Source: Methanobrevibacter millerae (GTDB lineage Archaea; Methanobacteriota; Methanobacteria; Methanobacteriales; Methanobacteriaceae). Taken from it: a DNA stretch of 64,000 nucleotides. Below the pieces are notes generated by a model, which was given only the letters and a program-made list of their open reading frames with translations, did not search any database and had not been told where the DNA came from. The position numbers and the translations under genes are program-made. Positions 8,921 to 16,885 of the stretch are shown here, in pieces (within the stretch, counting starts at the first letter, position 1; each line of letters opens with the position of its first letter). The stretch covers positions 476,001-540,000 of the forward strand of contig NZ_CP011266.1 of assembly GCF_001477655.1 (NCBI RefSeq). Reading direction: 5' to 3'.

Positions 8921-10015
8921 ATGAAAACTACAGTTAGTGTAATTAAAGCTGATATCGGAAGTGTTTCTGGTCACTGTGTTGCACATCCAGAATTAATGGA
9001 TATCTGTGATGAAGTTTTAAACGAAGCTTTAGAAACTGGTATTTTAAAAGACTATTATGTTTCCCGTTGTGGAGATGACATTGATTTAATCATGACCCAC
9101 GACAAAGGGGAAGAAAACGAAGAAGTTCACAAAACTGCTTATGATGCATTCATGAAAGCTACTGCAAGAGCACGTGAATTGAAATTATACGGTGCAGGTC
9201 AAGACTTATTGTCCGATACTTTCTCAGGTAATATCAAAGGTATGGGTCCTGGTGTTGCAGAAATGGAATTTGAAGAAAGACCATCTGACCCTGTATTAGT
9301 ATTCTGTTGTGACAAAACCGAACCTGGTGCATTCAACTTACCAATCTTTAGAATGTTTGCAGACCCATTCAACACTGCAGGTCTTGTAATTGACCCAAGT
9401 TTACACGACGGATTCAAATTTGAAGTATTCGATGTAATCGAACACAAAAAAGTTATCTTAGATTGTCCTGAAGAAATGTATGATTTACTCGCATTAATCG
9501 GTTCAACCGGTAGATATGTTATTAAAAGAGTATGGAAGAAAAACGGCGAAATCGCAGCTGCAATAAGTACTGAAAGGTTAAACTTAATGGCTGGTGAATA
9601 CGTTGGTAAAGACGACCCAGTAGCAGTTGTAAGAGCACAATCCGGATTCCCTGCAAACGGTGAATGTGTAGATCCATTTGCATTCCCTCACATGGTAAGT
9701 GGTTGGATGAGAGGATCCCACAATGGTCCAATGATGCCTGTTTCAGAAGCAGAAGCAAACCCAATCAGATTTGACGGACCACCTAGAGTCGTCGGTTTAG
9801 GTTTCCAAGTAGCTAATGGTGAATTAGTAGGTCCTGTAGACTTATTCGATGACCCTGCATTTGATCCTACTCGTGAACAAGCTGCTAAAATCGCAACTTA
9901 CATCAGAAGACATGGTCCATTCGAACCTCACAGATTACCTGCTGAAGAAATGGAATATACTTCCCTTCCTGGTGTAATGAGCAAACTCGAAAAAAGATTC
10001 GAGGACATGGATTAA
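8921..10015 (+). CDS. fbp: fructose-1,6-bisphosphate aldolase/phosphatase
   Basis: Bifunctional gluconeogenic enzyme of archaea: it condenses dihydroxyacetone phosphate with glyceraldehyde 3-phosphate and then dephosphorylates the product to fructose 6-phosphate. The 364-residue length and N-terminus (Thr-Val-Ser-Val-Ile-Lys-Ala-Asp-Ile-Gly) match the type V family. The conserved Asp-Asp-Ile-Asp-Leu metal-binding segment (about residues 51-55), His-Pro (about 21-22) and the Arg-Pro-Ser-Asp-Pro-Val loop are all present. A good GAGG ribosome site lies nine bases before the ATG. It makes sense in an autotrophic methanogen that builds hexoses from triose phosphates. A hairpin terminator follows. 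Confidence 0.95.
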   Translation: MKTTVSVIKADIGSVSGHCVAHPELMDICDEVLNEALETGILKDYYVSRCGDDIDLIMTHDKGEENEEVHKTAYDAFMKATARARELKLYGAGQDLLSDTFSGNIKGMGPGVAEMEFEERPSDPVLVFCCDKTEPGAFNLPIFRMFADPFNTAGLVIDPSLHDGFKFEVFDVIEHKKVILDCPEEMYDLLALIGSTGRYVIKRVWKKNGEIAAAISTERLNLMAGEYVGKDDPVAVVRAQSGFPANGECVDPFAFPHMVSGWMRGSHNGPMMPVSEAEANPIRFDGPPRVVGLGFQVANGELVGPVDLFDDPAFDPTREQAAKIATYIRRHGPFEPHRLPAEEMEYTSLPGVMSKLEKRFEDMD

Positions 10016-10021
10016 ATTTAA

Positions 10022-10048
10022 AGAGATTTTCTAATCTCTACTTTTTTT
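10022..10048 (+). terminator. terminator of the FBP aldolase/phosphatase gene
   Basis: AGAGATT (10022-10028) and AATCTCT (10033-10039) form a 7-bp stem with a 4-base loop, followed by a run of seven T. Confidence 0.65.
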
Positions 10049-10086
10049 ACTTTTTTTAACTAATTTCTAAAATGATGGTTGATTTT

Positions 10087-10326
10087 TCATTTGTGTGCAG
10101 TTATAATTGTATAGCTTGATGCATTAACTGTAATAACACAATTGTCAATATGAACATAGTAATTTTTACCTTTTCGTTCGACAACGGATTCATCCTTGAG
10201 AATTTTCTTTTTGCAGTATTCAACAACATCTCCATTAATATCTAAATTTCTGGAAATTCTTCCAACGCCCATTTCAGTTGTATGGATTTTATTGATATTC
10301 TGTATTAGGGTTTCCTTTTCATGCAT
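10087..10326 (-). CDS. DUF3781 family protein
   Basis: A 79-residue protein matching the DUF3781 family from end to end: Lys-Ile-His-Thr-Thr-Glu-Met-Gly near the start, Glu-Tyr-Cys-Lys-Lys-Lys-Ile in the middle, and the C-terminal Val-Asn-Ala-Ser-Ser-Tyr-Thr-Ile-Ile-Thr-Ala-His-Lys. The start at 10326 is preferred over the upstream ATG at 10359 because AGGTG sits six bases before it. The family is found in bacteria and archaea and has no known function. The gene is divergent from the ABC permease gene. Confidence 0.85.
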   Translation of the reverse strand: MHEKETLIQNINKIHTTEMGVGRISRNLDINGDVVEYCKKKILKDESVVERKGKNYYVHIDNCVITVNASSYTIITAHK

Positions 10327-10400
10327 CTTGACACCTCTTTTTTGCATTTTAATATTCATTAAAAGAATTTATTTATATAGTTATTATATAATCTATTACT

Positions 10401-11510
10401 ATGTCATTTTTAAAATTTATTATCAAAAATCCATTCAGGAGAAAGAATAGTGCTATACTGGCTATTGTTGGTATATGTATTGGTATAGTAGTTATTGTCG
10501 CTCTTGGTGGTATTACAAATGGTTTGGTATCTACTTTTGAAGACACTGTCCATGCGGGAGGTGCGGATTTTACTATTTCAGGTAAAGAAACGGGAAATTC
10601 AGCGTATGGTACTAATACCATTGACGCTAACTGGACTGATAAAATAGCTAATGTAAGTGGCGTTAGTGAAGCCTATCCGATTTATGTTATTTTAACGTCT
10701 GTGGGGGATGATTATATGAACACATTAATTGGAATAGATCCGAACGGTACAACTATGGCTGATATTTCAATTAGTGATGGTCGAATGTTTAAGGATAATT
10801 CCTCAGAAGTGATTTTGGGAAAGATTTATGCCGATGATAAGAATTTGTCTGTTGGTGACACATTAAAAATTGACGGTGAAGACTTTAATGTTTCCGGTAT
10901 TTATGAAACGGGTGACTCCAATATGGCGGGGGCGGTTTTCACTTCAATTGAAAAGGTGGCAGATATTAATGATGATTCAGACAGTATATCAAATATCTAT
11001 GTGAAGGTAGATAAGGGAGCGGATGCTCAGGAAGTTGCAAATAGGATTGATTCTATGTATGGAGATAATATTACCACTGTCTCCTCTGTCATGGAAATGG
11101 AACAGATGGCAGACATGTTAAACATGCTTAAAGCATCTTCTTGGGGTATTTCTCTTTTAGCTATTGTTGTTGGTGCATTGGGTATTATCAATACAATGCT
11201 GATGTCTGTTTTTGAAAGAACTCGTGAAATTGGTGTGTTAAAGGCGGTGGGATGGTCTAATGCTAAAATTTTAACAATGATTGTTGGCGAATCATTGGTT
11301 ATTACCGTATTGTCTGCAATCATAGGGTCTGTTCTTGGTGTTGTTTTGTGTACTGTTTTAGGTCCTATGATGAATATTAATGCAGTTTTCACGCCAGATA
11401 TTTTCATACAGGCATTTGGAATAGCGATTATTGTTGGAATTATTGGGGGATTGTATCCTGCTGTCAAGGCAATTAAATTACCTCCAACTGAGGCATTGAG
11501 GTATGAATAG
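10401..11510 (+). CDS. FtsX-like ABC transporter permease
   Basis: Membrane subunit of a MacB/LolE-type exporter, 369 residues. It has one helix near residues 15-38, a large external domain (about 40-245) and three C-terminal helices, the FtsX layout. The segment Phe-Glu-Arg-Thr-Arg-Glu-Ile-Gly-Val-Leu-Lys-Ala-Val-Gly is the typical coupling motif. The partner ATPase starts eight bases downstream. A TATA-like element (TTTATATAG, about 10370-10379) lies ~25 bases before the ATG and no ribosome site is visible, so the transcript is probably leaderless. The substrate may be a peptide, lipid or drug; the sequence does not say. Confidence 0.9.
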   Translation: MSFLKFIIKNPFRRKNSAILAIVGICIGIVVIVALGGITNGLVSTFEDTVHAGGADFTISGKETGNSAYGTNTIDANWTDKIANVSGVSEAYPIYVILTSVGDDYMNTLIGIDPNGTTMADISISDGRMFKDNSSEVILGKIYADDKNLSVGDTLKIDGEDFNVSGIYETGDSNMAGAVFTSIEKVADINDDSDSISNIYVKVDKGADAQEVANRIDSMYGDNITTVSSVMEMEQMADMLNMLKASSWGISLLAIVVGALGIINTMLMSVFERTREIGVLKAVGWSNAKILTMIVGESLVITVLSAIIGSVLGVVLCTVLGPMMNINAVFTPDIFIQAFGIAIIVGIIGGLYPAVKAIKLPPTEALRYE

Positions 11511-11518
11511 GTGATTTT

Positions 11519-12223
11519 ATGGATAATGTTGTTGAAATTAATAATTTGGTTAAAACATATGAAAATGGCCATATTAAGGCTTTAAATGGTATTGATTTAA
11601 CAATTGGTGAAGGAGAATTTGTATCAATAATAGGGCCTTCAGGTTCAGGTAAGTCAACATTATTGAACATGCTTGGTGCACTTGACCTGCCGGATTCCGG
11701 TTCAATTAATGTTGCGGGATACGATTTGATTTCAAATAAAAAATTAAATGAATTCCGGGCCAAAAAAATTGGTTTTATTTTTCAGTTACATAATCTGATT
11801 CCAAATTTATCCGTCGTTGAAAACATAGAAATTCCAATGTTCACCTCCAAATTGTCCAATAGTGAAATGAGGGTCAAAGCATTGGATTTGCTTGATATTG
11901 TGGGTCTTCGAGATAAGGCATCACAAAAGCCATCAAAATTATCTGGTGGTGAACGGCAAAGGGTTGCTATTGCACGTGCACTTGCAAATGATCCTTCAAT
12001 TATATTGGCTGATGAACCAACAGGATCACTTGATTCAAAGACAAGTACTAAAATCCTTAAGCAATTAATTGATTTGCACAGATCCCAAAATGTAACATTG
12101 ATAATTGTCACACATGATATGGATGTGGCTAAACTTGCAGACAGAACTATTGAAGTTTTGGATGGTAAACTTGTTAATGCTGGTGAAAATTCTCTTTTGG
12201 ATGATAAGATAAATGTGGATTAA
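11519..12223 (+). CDS. LolD/MacB-type ABC transporter ATPase
   Basis: ATP-binding subunit of 234 residues that pairs with the FtsX-like permease just upstream. Walker A is Gly-Pro-Ser-Gly-Ser-Gly-Lys-Ser at residues 39-46, the signature is Leu-Ser-Gly-Gly-Glu-Arg-Gln, and Walker B is Ile-Leu-Ala-Asp-Glu-Pro-Thr. The Gln-loop region reads Phe-Gln-Leu-His-Asn-Leu-Ile-Pro, as in LolD/MacB ATPases. GGTGATTTT precedes the ATG. Together the two genes encode a complete mechanotransmission-type exporter. Confidence 0.93.
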   Translation: MDNVVEINNLVKTYENGHIKALNGIDLTIGEGEFVSIIGPSGSGKSTLLNMLGALDLPDSGSINVAGYDLISNKKLNEFRAKKIGFIFQLHNLIPNLSVVENIEIPMFTSKLSNSEMRVKALDLLDIVGLRDKASQKPSKLSGGERQRVAIARALANDPSIILADEPTGSLDSKTSTKILKQLIDLHRSQNVTLIIVTHDMDVAKLADRTIEVLDGKLVNAGENSLLDDKINVD

Positions 12224-12240
12224 TTTCCACATTTTTTATA
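12211..12240 (+). terminator. hairpin at the end of the ABC exporter operon
   Basis: AAATGTGGA (12211-12219) pairs perfectly with TCCACATTT (12226-12234) around a 6-base loop, followed by more T. The stem includes the last codons and stop of the ATPase gene. Confidence 0.55.
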
Positions 12241-12296
12241 AGGATGATGTAAAGTATTTAATGCATAAAATACTATTATATTATGGGGTGGAAAAA

Positions 12297-12935
12297 TTGA
12301 ATATCAAATATTTGGCTATTGTCCTATTTTTTGTCCTTGTTATTTTTTCAATATCTGCAGTCAGTGCTGCTAATGAAACTGTAGCAGATGATGTTAATGA
12401 AATTTCAGATAGTTCTATTGATTCCATTAATCCAAGTAATTCTAATGGGAGTTATAATATAAAGTCTCCTGCCGATAATTTAAATGGTAGTTTTGGGTTT
12501 TTTTATCCAGATTATCTTTACAGTAATTCTAATAATGCCAATTCTTCTGTTTCAGAGGATGTTTCTTATTTAAATTTTTCAGGAAGTTATTCCAGTGATT
12601 TTCCAACTTTAGAAGTATCAGTTAAAACGGATGAAAATAAAGGAATGTATAATTTTATTGATTTGTCTTTAAACTTTGAGGATTATTCTTTAAATATTAA
12701 TAATAGAAATTTTTTCTTTACTTTAAATCAGAGTTTTAAAAATTCTTCAAATAATCACTTAAATGAGGATAATAATATAATAGATGTAATTACGTCAATA
12801 AAAAATAATAATTTATTTTTAAATGTTAATTTTTTAAATTTAAGTAATCAAACTATCGAGTTATATTCTTCAGAAAATTTTTTAAATAATCTATTAAATA
12901 TGATACTTTCATTTTTTAGTTCATTATTTAAATAA
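12297..12935 (+). CDS. small secreted Asn/Ser-rich protein
   Basis: A 212-residue product with a signal peptide (hydrophobic run about residues 6-20, then Ala-Val-Ser-Ala). The mature part is low in complexity and very rich in Asn and Ser, with many Asn-x-Ser/Thr sites for archaeal N-glycosylation. I place the start at the TTG 12297 because GGGGTGG lies five bases upstream and the signal peptide then begins at once. A GTG at 12288 and an ATG at 12261 are in frame too. No family recognised; probably a cell-surface or secreted protein. Confidence 0.65.
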   Translation: MNIKYLAIVLFFVLVIFSISAVSAANETVADDVNEISDSSIDSINPSNSNGSYNIKSPADNLNGSFGFFYPDYLYSNSNNANSSVSEDVSYLNFSGSYSSDFPTLEVSVKTDENKGMYNFIDLSLNFEDYSLNINNRNFFFTLNQSFKNSSNNHLNEDNNIIDVITSIKNNNLFLNVNFLNLSNQTIELYSSENFLNNLLNMILSFFSSLFK

Positions 12936-12943
12936 TTCTTTTT

Positions 12944-13195
12944 TTAGTAATCATCAATTGTATCGTGGATGATTCTTAGTGCATCAAGCAATCCGTGTGA
13001 ATATTCAATGCATCCGAATGCTGTTCTCATATCTTTTTTTTCAAGGTAGTATTTTGAATCATTCCAATAATCAACAGCCCTGTCATATACTTCTTTTTCT
13101 TTTCCTGTAAACTCAATGTGAGCAACCTGATTTAAATTTCTTTCCAATTTCTGAATATCTTTAGCTATTTTTTCTGCACTTTCCAAATCACTCAT
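12944..13195 (-). CDS. DUF357 family protein
   Basis: An 83-residue helical protein of the archaeal DUF357 family, with the conserved ending Ala-Phe-Gly-Cys-Ile-Glu-Tyr-Ser-His-Gly-Leu-Leu-Asp-Ala-Leu-Arg-Ile. The start at 13195 gives an ATGA overlap with the stop codon of the phospholipid synthase gene and is preceded by GGAAGG, so the two are translated as a pair. The upstream in-frame ATG at 13210 lacks such support. Function unknown; co-occurrence with the synthase hints at a link, but this is only context. Confidence 0.85.
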   Translation of the reverse strand: MSDLESAEKIAKDIQKLERNLNQVAHIEFTGKEKEVYDRAVDYWNDSKYYLEKKDMRTAFGCIEYSHGLLDALRIIHDTIDDY

Positions 13196-13758
13196 TTCAA
13201 CGCCTTCCAAACATGATAAATTCTTTGTCCAACAGTAATATATGATAAAATTACAAGGATTATGATTACATAAGTAAAGTAAATTGGCTGTGTAAAGTGT
13301 CCTATTAATGCACCAACCATTAATATAATCATACGAACAGCCCTTTCAGCTATTCCAACACTACAGTCTACACCTTGAGATTCTGCTCTAGCACGAACAT
13401 AACTTACAGTAATTGCAGAATGGATTGCTAAAACTCCTATAAACCAATCGCAATATCCACCAAATATTATACCAATATAAATAATTGCATCTGCAAAACG
13501 GTCCATTGTTGAATCAAGAAATGCTCCAAATTTAGATGATCTATTATGATATCTTGCAACAGCACCATCAACAACATCTAAAAATCCGGAAAGTAGGATA
13601 GCTACGCATCCCAGAAGCAATAAATGGTTGGCAAATCCATATGCTGCTAAAATAGCAATAAATGGAGAAATCACTGTTACAATGTTTGGATTAATATTCA
13701 AATTTCGTGCAAGCGGATTCAATATTTTTGTTAATAATGGTCTTAGACTTTCAAGCAT
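13192..13758 (-). CDS. archaetidylinositol phosphate synthase-like CDP-alcohol phosphatidyltransferase
   Basis: Membrane enzyme of 188 residues that transfers a phospho-alcohol head group onto CDP-archaeol. The family motif is complete: Asp-Gly-Ala-Val-Ala-Arg, then Gly-Ala-Phe-Leu-Asp and Met-Asp-Arg-Phe-Ala-Asp. Six or so helices cover the rest. In Methanobacteriales the closest type makes archaetidylinositol phosphate from inositol 1-phosphate; I favour that from the Met-Asp-Arg-Phe-Ala-Asp variant, but serine or glycerol phosphate as acceptor cannot be excluded. It overlaps the DUF357 gene by four bases. Confidence 0.85.
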   Translation of the reverse strand: MLESLRPLLTKILNPLARNLNINPNIVTVISPFIAILAAYGFANHLLLLGCVAILLSGFLDVVDGAVARYHNRSSKFGAFLDSTMDRFADAIIYIGIIFGGYCDWFIGVLAIHSAITVSYVRARAESQGVDCSVGIAERAVRMIILMVGALIGHFTQPIYFTYVIIILVILSYITVGQRIYHVWKALK

Positions 13759-13817
13759 ACTTAAATATATTAAGAAATTATCATATATAATTATTTAAAA
13801 ATCAAGGATTATTAAAA

Positions 13818-14399
13818 ATGAAAATATTAAAAACTGATAATGCAGCACCTGATGAACATGTAATTAATGAAGCCATTGATGTGTTGGCTAATGGTGGAGT
13901 TATCATATATCCTACAGACACGGTCTATGGATTAGGTGCTAATATATTCAACAATAAGGCTGTTCGCAATGTTTTTGGTATAAAGCAAAGAAATTTATTA
14001 AAACCATTATCTATTTTGGTTTCAGATACCGATGCGATAGATTTGGTTGCAAAAGTTTCATTATATCAAAAAAATACTTTAGAAAAATACCTGCCCGGAC
14101 CATATACTTTTATATTAAATAAAAATTCTATTATTCCAAGAGTTGTAACTAGTGGTTTGCCGCATGTTGGAGTAAGAGTTCCTAAAAATGAGATTGCATG
14201 TAAATTGGCAAGCTTGTTTCCAATAACCACCACAAGCGCTAATTTATCTGATGAGGAAGTATTGTCTACTCCTAAAGAAATTATTGATCAATTGGGTCGT
14301 GATGTTGATTTGGTAATTGATGTCGGACCTTTAGATTCTAAAAATGCATCAACTATTGTGGATTTAACAACACCACAACCAAAATTTATAAGAAGATAA
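13818..14399 (+). CDS. L-threonylcarbamoyladenylate synthase (Sua5/YrdC)
   Basis: Makes threonylcarbamoyl-AMP from threonine, bicarbonate and ATP for t6A37 modification of ANN-decoding tRNAs. The 193-residue protein has the YrdC fold motifs: Pro-Thr-Asp-Thr-Val-Tyr-Gly-Leu-Gly near residue 35, then Lys-Gln-Arg (about 59-61) and Lys-Pro-Leu (about 66-68), and Thr-Thr-Ser-Ala-Asn-Leu-Ser. It is the short form without the extra Sua5 domain. The Kae1/Bud32 partners are not in this window. Confidence 0.92.
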   Translation: MKILKTDNAAPDEHVINEAIDVLANGGVIIYPTDTVYGLGANIFNNKAVRNVFGIKQRNLLKPLSILVSDTDAIDLVAKVSLYQKNTLEKYLPGPYTFILNKNSIIPRVVTSGLPHVGVRVPKNEIACKLASLFPITTTSANLSDEEVLSTPKEIIDQLGRDVDLVIDVGPLDSKNASTIVDLTTPQPKFIRR

Positions 14400-14420
14400 A
14401 AAGAGAATTAATCTCTTTTT
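14398..14420. terminator. bidirectional terminator between the Sua5 gene and the convergent gene
   Basis: AAAAAGAGA (14398-14406) and TCTCTTTTT (14412-14420) form a perfect 9-bp stem with a 5-base loop. It ends in T on the plus strand and, read in reverse, on the minus strand. Confidence 0.65.
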
Positions 14421-16009
14421 AATGGACAAAATCCAATTATTCCAAGTAAAATTAATAGTATGAGTAATGGATTTCCAGTTGATTTTTGAATATCAATATC
14501 TTCTTGCTGATTTTTTTCATTTATGTCTGTTAAATTAGTTTCTGTTGAATTATTAACAGGTATTGTATAAATTGTTTCATAACTGTTTTCTGTTGTGTTG
14601 TTTTCTGGTATTGTTTCGTTTTTTATTGTTTCATTTTCTGGTTTTTCTTGTGTTGTGTTGTTGTTTTCTGTTGTGTGGTTTTCTGGTATTGTTTCGTTTT
14701 TTATTGTTTCATTTTCTGGTTTTTCTTGTGTTGTGTTGTTGTTTTCTGTTGTGTTGTTTTCTGGTATTGTTTCGTTTTTTATTGTTTCATTTTCTGGTTT
14801 TTCTTGTGTTGTGTTGTTGTTTTCTGTTGTGTTGTTTTCTGTTGTGTTGTTTTCTGTTGTGTTGTTTTCTGTTGTGTTGTTTTCTGGTATTGTTTCGTTT
14901 TTTATTGTTTCATTTTCTGGTTTTTCTTGTGTTGTGTTGTTGTTTTCTGTTGTGTTGTTTTCTGGTATTGTTTCGTTCTTTATTGTTTCATTTTCTGGTT
15001 TTTCTTGTGTTGTGTTGTTGTTTTCTGTTGTGTTGTTTTCTGGTATTGTTTCGTTTTTTATTGTTTCATTTTCTGGTTTTTCTGGTATTGTTTCGTTTTC
15101 TGTTGTGTTGTTTTCTGGTATTGTTTCGTTTTCTGTTGTGTTGTTTTCTGGTATTGTTTCGTTTTCTGTTGTGTTGTTTTCTGGTTTTTCTGGTATTGTT
15201 TCGTTTTCTGTTGTGTTATTGTTTTCTGTTGTGTTGTTTTCTGGTTTTTCTGGTATTGTTTCGTTTTCTGTTGTGTTGTTTTCTGGTTTTTCTGGTATTG
15301 TTTCGTTTTTTATAGTTTCATTATTAGTATTATCATTTTTATCTCCGAGAATATTATTCAGGATATTTTTATAGGTTAATTTATATCCAAAAAAGTTTTG
15401 AGCTCCTTTTTTATCAGAATCAAGAACTTCAAAATCAAATATTACTTTCGTTGTATTGTTGATTATTTTTTCCTCACCATGATCTGATATAACCCTACCT
15501 GATTTTGCGATATTTTTTATTTCATTTATTATTTCTTTATCTCCGTATTTGTAATCATCTGAAAATGACCAGATTATTTTTTGAGTCTCTCTTGGATTTT
15601 TAATTATGTAATCATAAAATTCTACAAATAAAATTTTTAAATAGTTCCCGATTTCATTTTTGTTGTTATTGTTTATTGCTGCAGATGTATCTTTTACTGT
15701 AAATCCATCTCCAATTTTTGCTCCTGCCTGTCCTTTGTTAATACAATATCCATTATATCCATCATTAAATGATATATTCAAATAACCTTCATTATTAATT
15801 CCTTTGTCTGTTGATTCTACATTTTCACCAATTCTGTCACTTTCATTTTTTGGTGAATTTTCAATATTTCCTAATTTATTTTCTTCTTCAGCATATGGAT
15901 CAGTTTCCATCATCATTAATTCATTTGTATTATTGTACGCTGATGCTAATGTTATGCATGACATAATTGCTATTATTGAAATAAATAAAGTTATAACCTT
16001 TCTTTTCAT
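14408..16009 (-). CDS. secreted repeat protein with probable thioester (TQXA-like) domain
   Basis: The 533-residue protein has a signal peptide (residues 1-24), a globular N-terminal region (about 75-225), a long stalk of Glu-Asn-Asn-Thr-Thr-Glu-Asn-rich repeats (about 230-490), and a C-terminal anchor made of one helix followed by Pro-Leu-Lys-Arg. The globular part holds Gly-Tyr-Cys89-Ile-Asn and Thr-Gln143-Lys-Ile-Ile-Trp. That Cys and the Thr-Gln-x-x-Ile-Trp motif are the marks of thioester adhesin domains of Gram-positive bacteria, in which the Cys and Gln form an internal thioester that bonds covalently to host surfaces. The assignment to that family is inference. The ribosome site lies inside a hairpin (16018-16035). 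Confidence 0.7.
   Translation of the reverse strand: MKRKVITLFISIIAIMSCITLASAYNNTNELMMMETDPYAEEENKLGNIENSPKNESDRIGENVESTDKGINNEGYLNISFNDGYNGYCINKGQAGAKIGDGFTVKDTSAAINNNNKNEIGNYLKILFVEFYDYIIKNPRETQKIIWSFSDDYKYGDKEIINEIKNIAKSGRVISDHGEEKIINNTTKVIFDFEVLDSDKKGAQNFFGYKLTYKNILNNILGDKNDNTNNETIKNETIPEKPENNTTENETIPEKPENNTTENNNTTENETIPEKPENNTTENETIPENNTTENETIPENNTTENETIPEKPENETIKNETIPENNTTENNNTTQEKPENETIKNETIPENNTTENNNTTQEKPENETIKNETIPENNTTENNTTENNTTENNTTENNNTTQEKPENETIKNETIPENNTTENNNTTQEKPENETIKNETIPENHTTENNNTTQEKPENETIKNETIPENNTTENSYETIYTIPVNNSTETNLTDINEKNQQEDIDIQKSTGNPLLILLILLGIIGFCPLKRD
14575..15315 (-). repeat. 78-bp and shorter in-frame repeats encoding an Asn/Thr/Glu/Pro stalk
   Basis: The stalk is built from a 26-residue unit that runs Glu-Thr-Ile-Lys-Asn-Glu-Thr-Ile-Pro-Glu-Asn-Asn-Thr-Thr-Glu and continues to Gln-Glu-Lys-Pro-Glu-Asn. 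It is mixed with shorter 15-bp and 30-bp versions. Several units are nearly identical in DNA, a sign of recent expansion and contraction. Each Asn-x-Thr is a possible glycosylation site. Confidence 0.9.
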
Positions 16010-16017
16010 TAAATTTT

Positions 16018-16035
16018 CACCTCGTTTTCGGGGTG
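16018..16035 (-). promoter_or_regulatory. hairpin that covers the ribosome-binding site of the thioester-type protein
   Basis: On the minus-strand message, CACCCCG and CGAGGTG pair in a 7-bp stem with a 4-base AAAA loop. The GAGGTG half is the ribosome-binding site, eight bases before the ATG at 16009. In this AT-rich genome such a GC-rich stem is unusual and would hide the site unless melted or bound. Confidence 0.5.
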
Positions 16036-16122
16036 TTTATTGCTTTAATAAAATTTTACTTATAAAGATTTGGTAACTTTTTAGTGTCAATTTATATATT
16101 TTAGAAAAACAAATGGTTTATT

Positions 16123-16827
16123 ATGAAAGTATTAGCTAACTTTGAGGATAATCATAAGATTCCAACAAATTCAAGTATCGATAATTTATTAAACGGGGGA
16201 TTTGAAAAAGGTACTGTAACCCAAATTTTTGGTCCTCCAAGTTCTGGTAAAAGTAATATTGCTTTGTGTTTGGCAGTTAATGTTGCCAAATCAGGTAAAA
16301 AAGCTATTTATATGGATACTGAAGGTGGAATTTCAATTGATAGAATTAAACAAATTGCAGGCAGTGATTTTTCACAAGTTGCTAATAATATAATGGTTTT
16401 TGAACCAACTACTTTTCAGGAACAAGGTGAAAACATCGGAGCTATTGAATTGTGGCTTAGAAAGAACCATGCAGATACTGATATATTTATTTTGGATTCT
16501 GCCGTAGCACTATATCGTGTGGATGATATGAAATCATCCCGATTAAATAAGGAATTGGGTAAACAAATGGGAATTCTTTCAAAAATAGCCCGGTCTTTTG
16601 ACATTGCCGTTATCGTTACCAATCAAATATATAATGCATTTGATGATGAAGGAAATAATGATATACGTGCTGTTGGAGGTATGGTACTTCAATATTGGAG
16701 CAAAGTCATAATTCAATTGGAGCGTGGTGAAGAAACAAATCAGAGAATCGCCACATTAAAACGCCATCGAAGTATTGGTGAAGGTCGGCAAGCCGTTTTC
16801 CGAATTAATTCTCGTGGGATTAATTAG
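16123..16827 (+). CDS. radB: DNA repair and recombination protein RadB
   Basis: Archaeal RecA/RadA paralogue of 234 residues, the usual RadB size. It lacks the N-terminal helix-hairpin-helix domain of RadA. Walker A is Gly37-Pro-Pro-Ser-Ser-Gly-Lys-Ser44, and a Walker B-like Asp lies in Ile-Phe-Ile-Leu-Asp-Ser. It opens with the Asn-Leu-Leu-Asn-Gly-Gly-Phe-Glu segment common to the family. RadB binds DNA and Hjc resolvase and modulates recombination rather than exchanging strands itself. A TATA element (TTTATATATTTTA, about 16090) precedes it. Confidence 0.93.
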   Translation: MKVLANFEDNHKIPTNSSIDNLLNGGFEKGTVTQIFGPPSSGKSNIALCLAVNVAKSGKKAIYMDTEGGISIDRIKQIAGSDFSQVANNIMVFEPTTFQEQGENIGAIELWLRKNHADTDIFILDSAVALYRVDDMKSSRLNKELGKQMGILSKIARSFDIAVIVTNQIYNAFDDEGNNDIRAVGGMVLQYWSKVIIQLERGEETNQRIATLKRHRSIGEGRQAVFRINSRGIN

Positions 16828-16885
16828 CATTAATTTTATAAATAACTTAAAATAAATATTTACTTTGTAGTTTACATGTGATATT

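Noticed and set aside
11027..11572. 181-codon antisense frame opposite the ABC exporter genes
   Set aside because: It overlaps conserved FtsX and ATPase coding sequence and shows no family features.
14575..15315. Repeat array that might be mistaken for CRISPR
   Set aside because: Repeats are in frame, contiguous and lack unique spacers; no cas genes are near.
14563..15379. Three long overlapping open frames on the plus strand opposite the stalk repeats
   Set aside because: They arise from the periodic repeat on the minus strand, are made only of Phe, Leu, Cys, Val and Ser, and have no ribosome sites.
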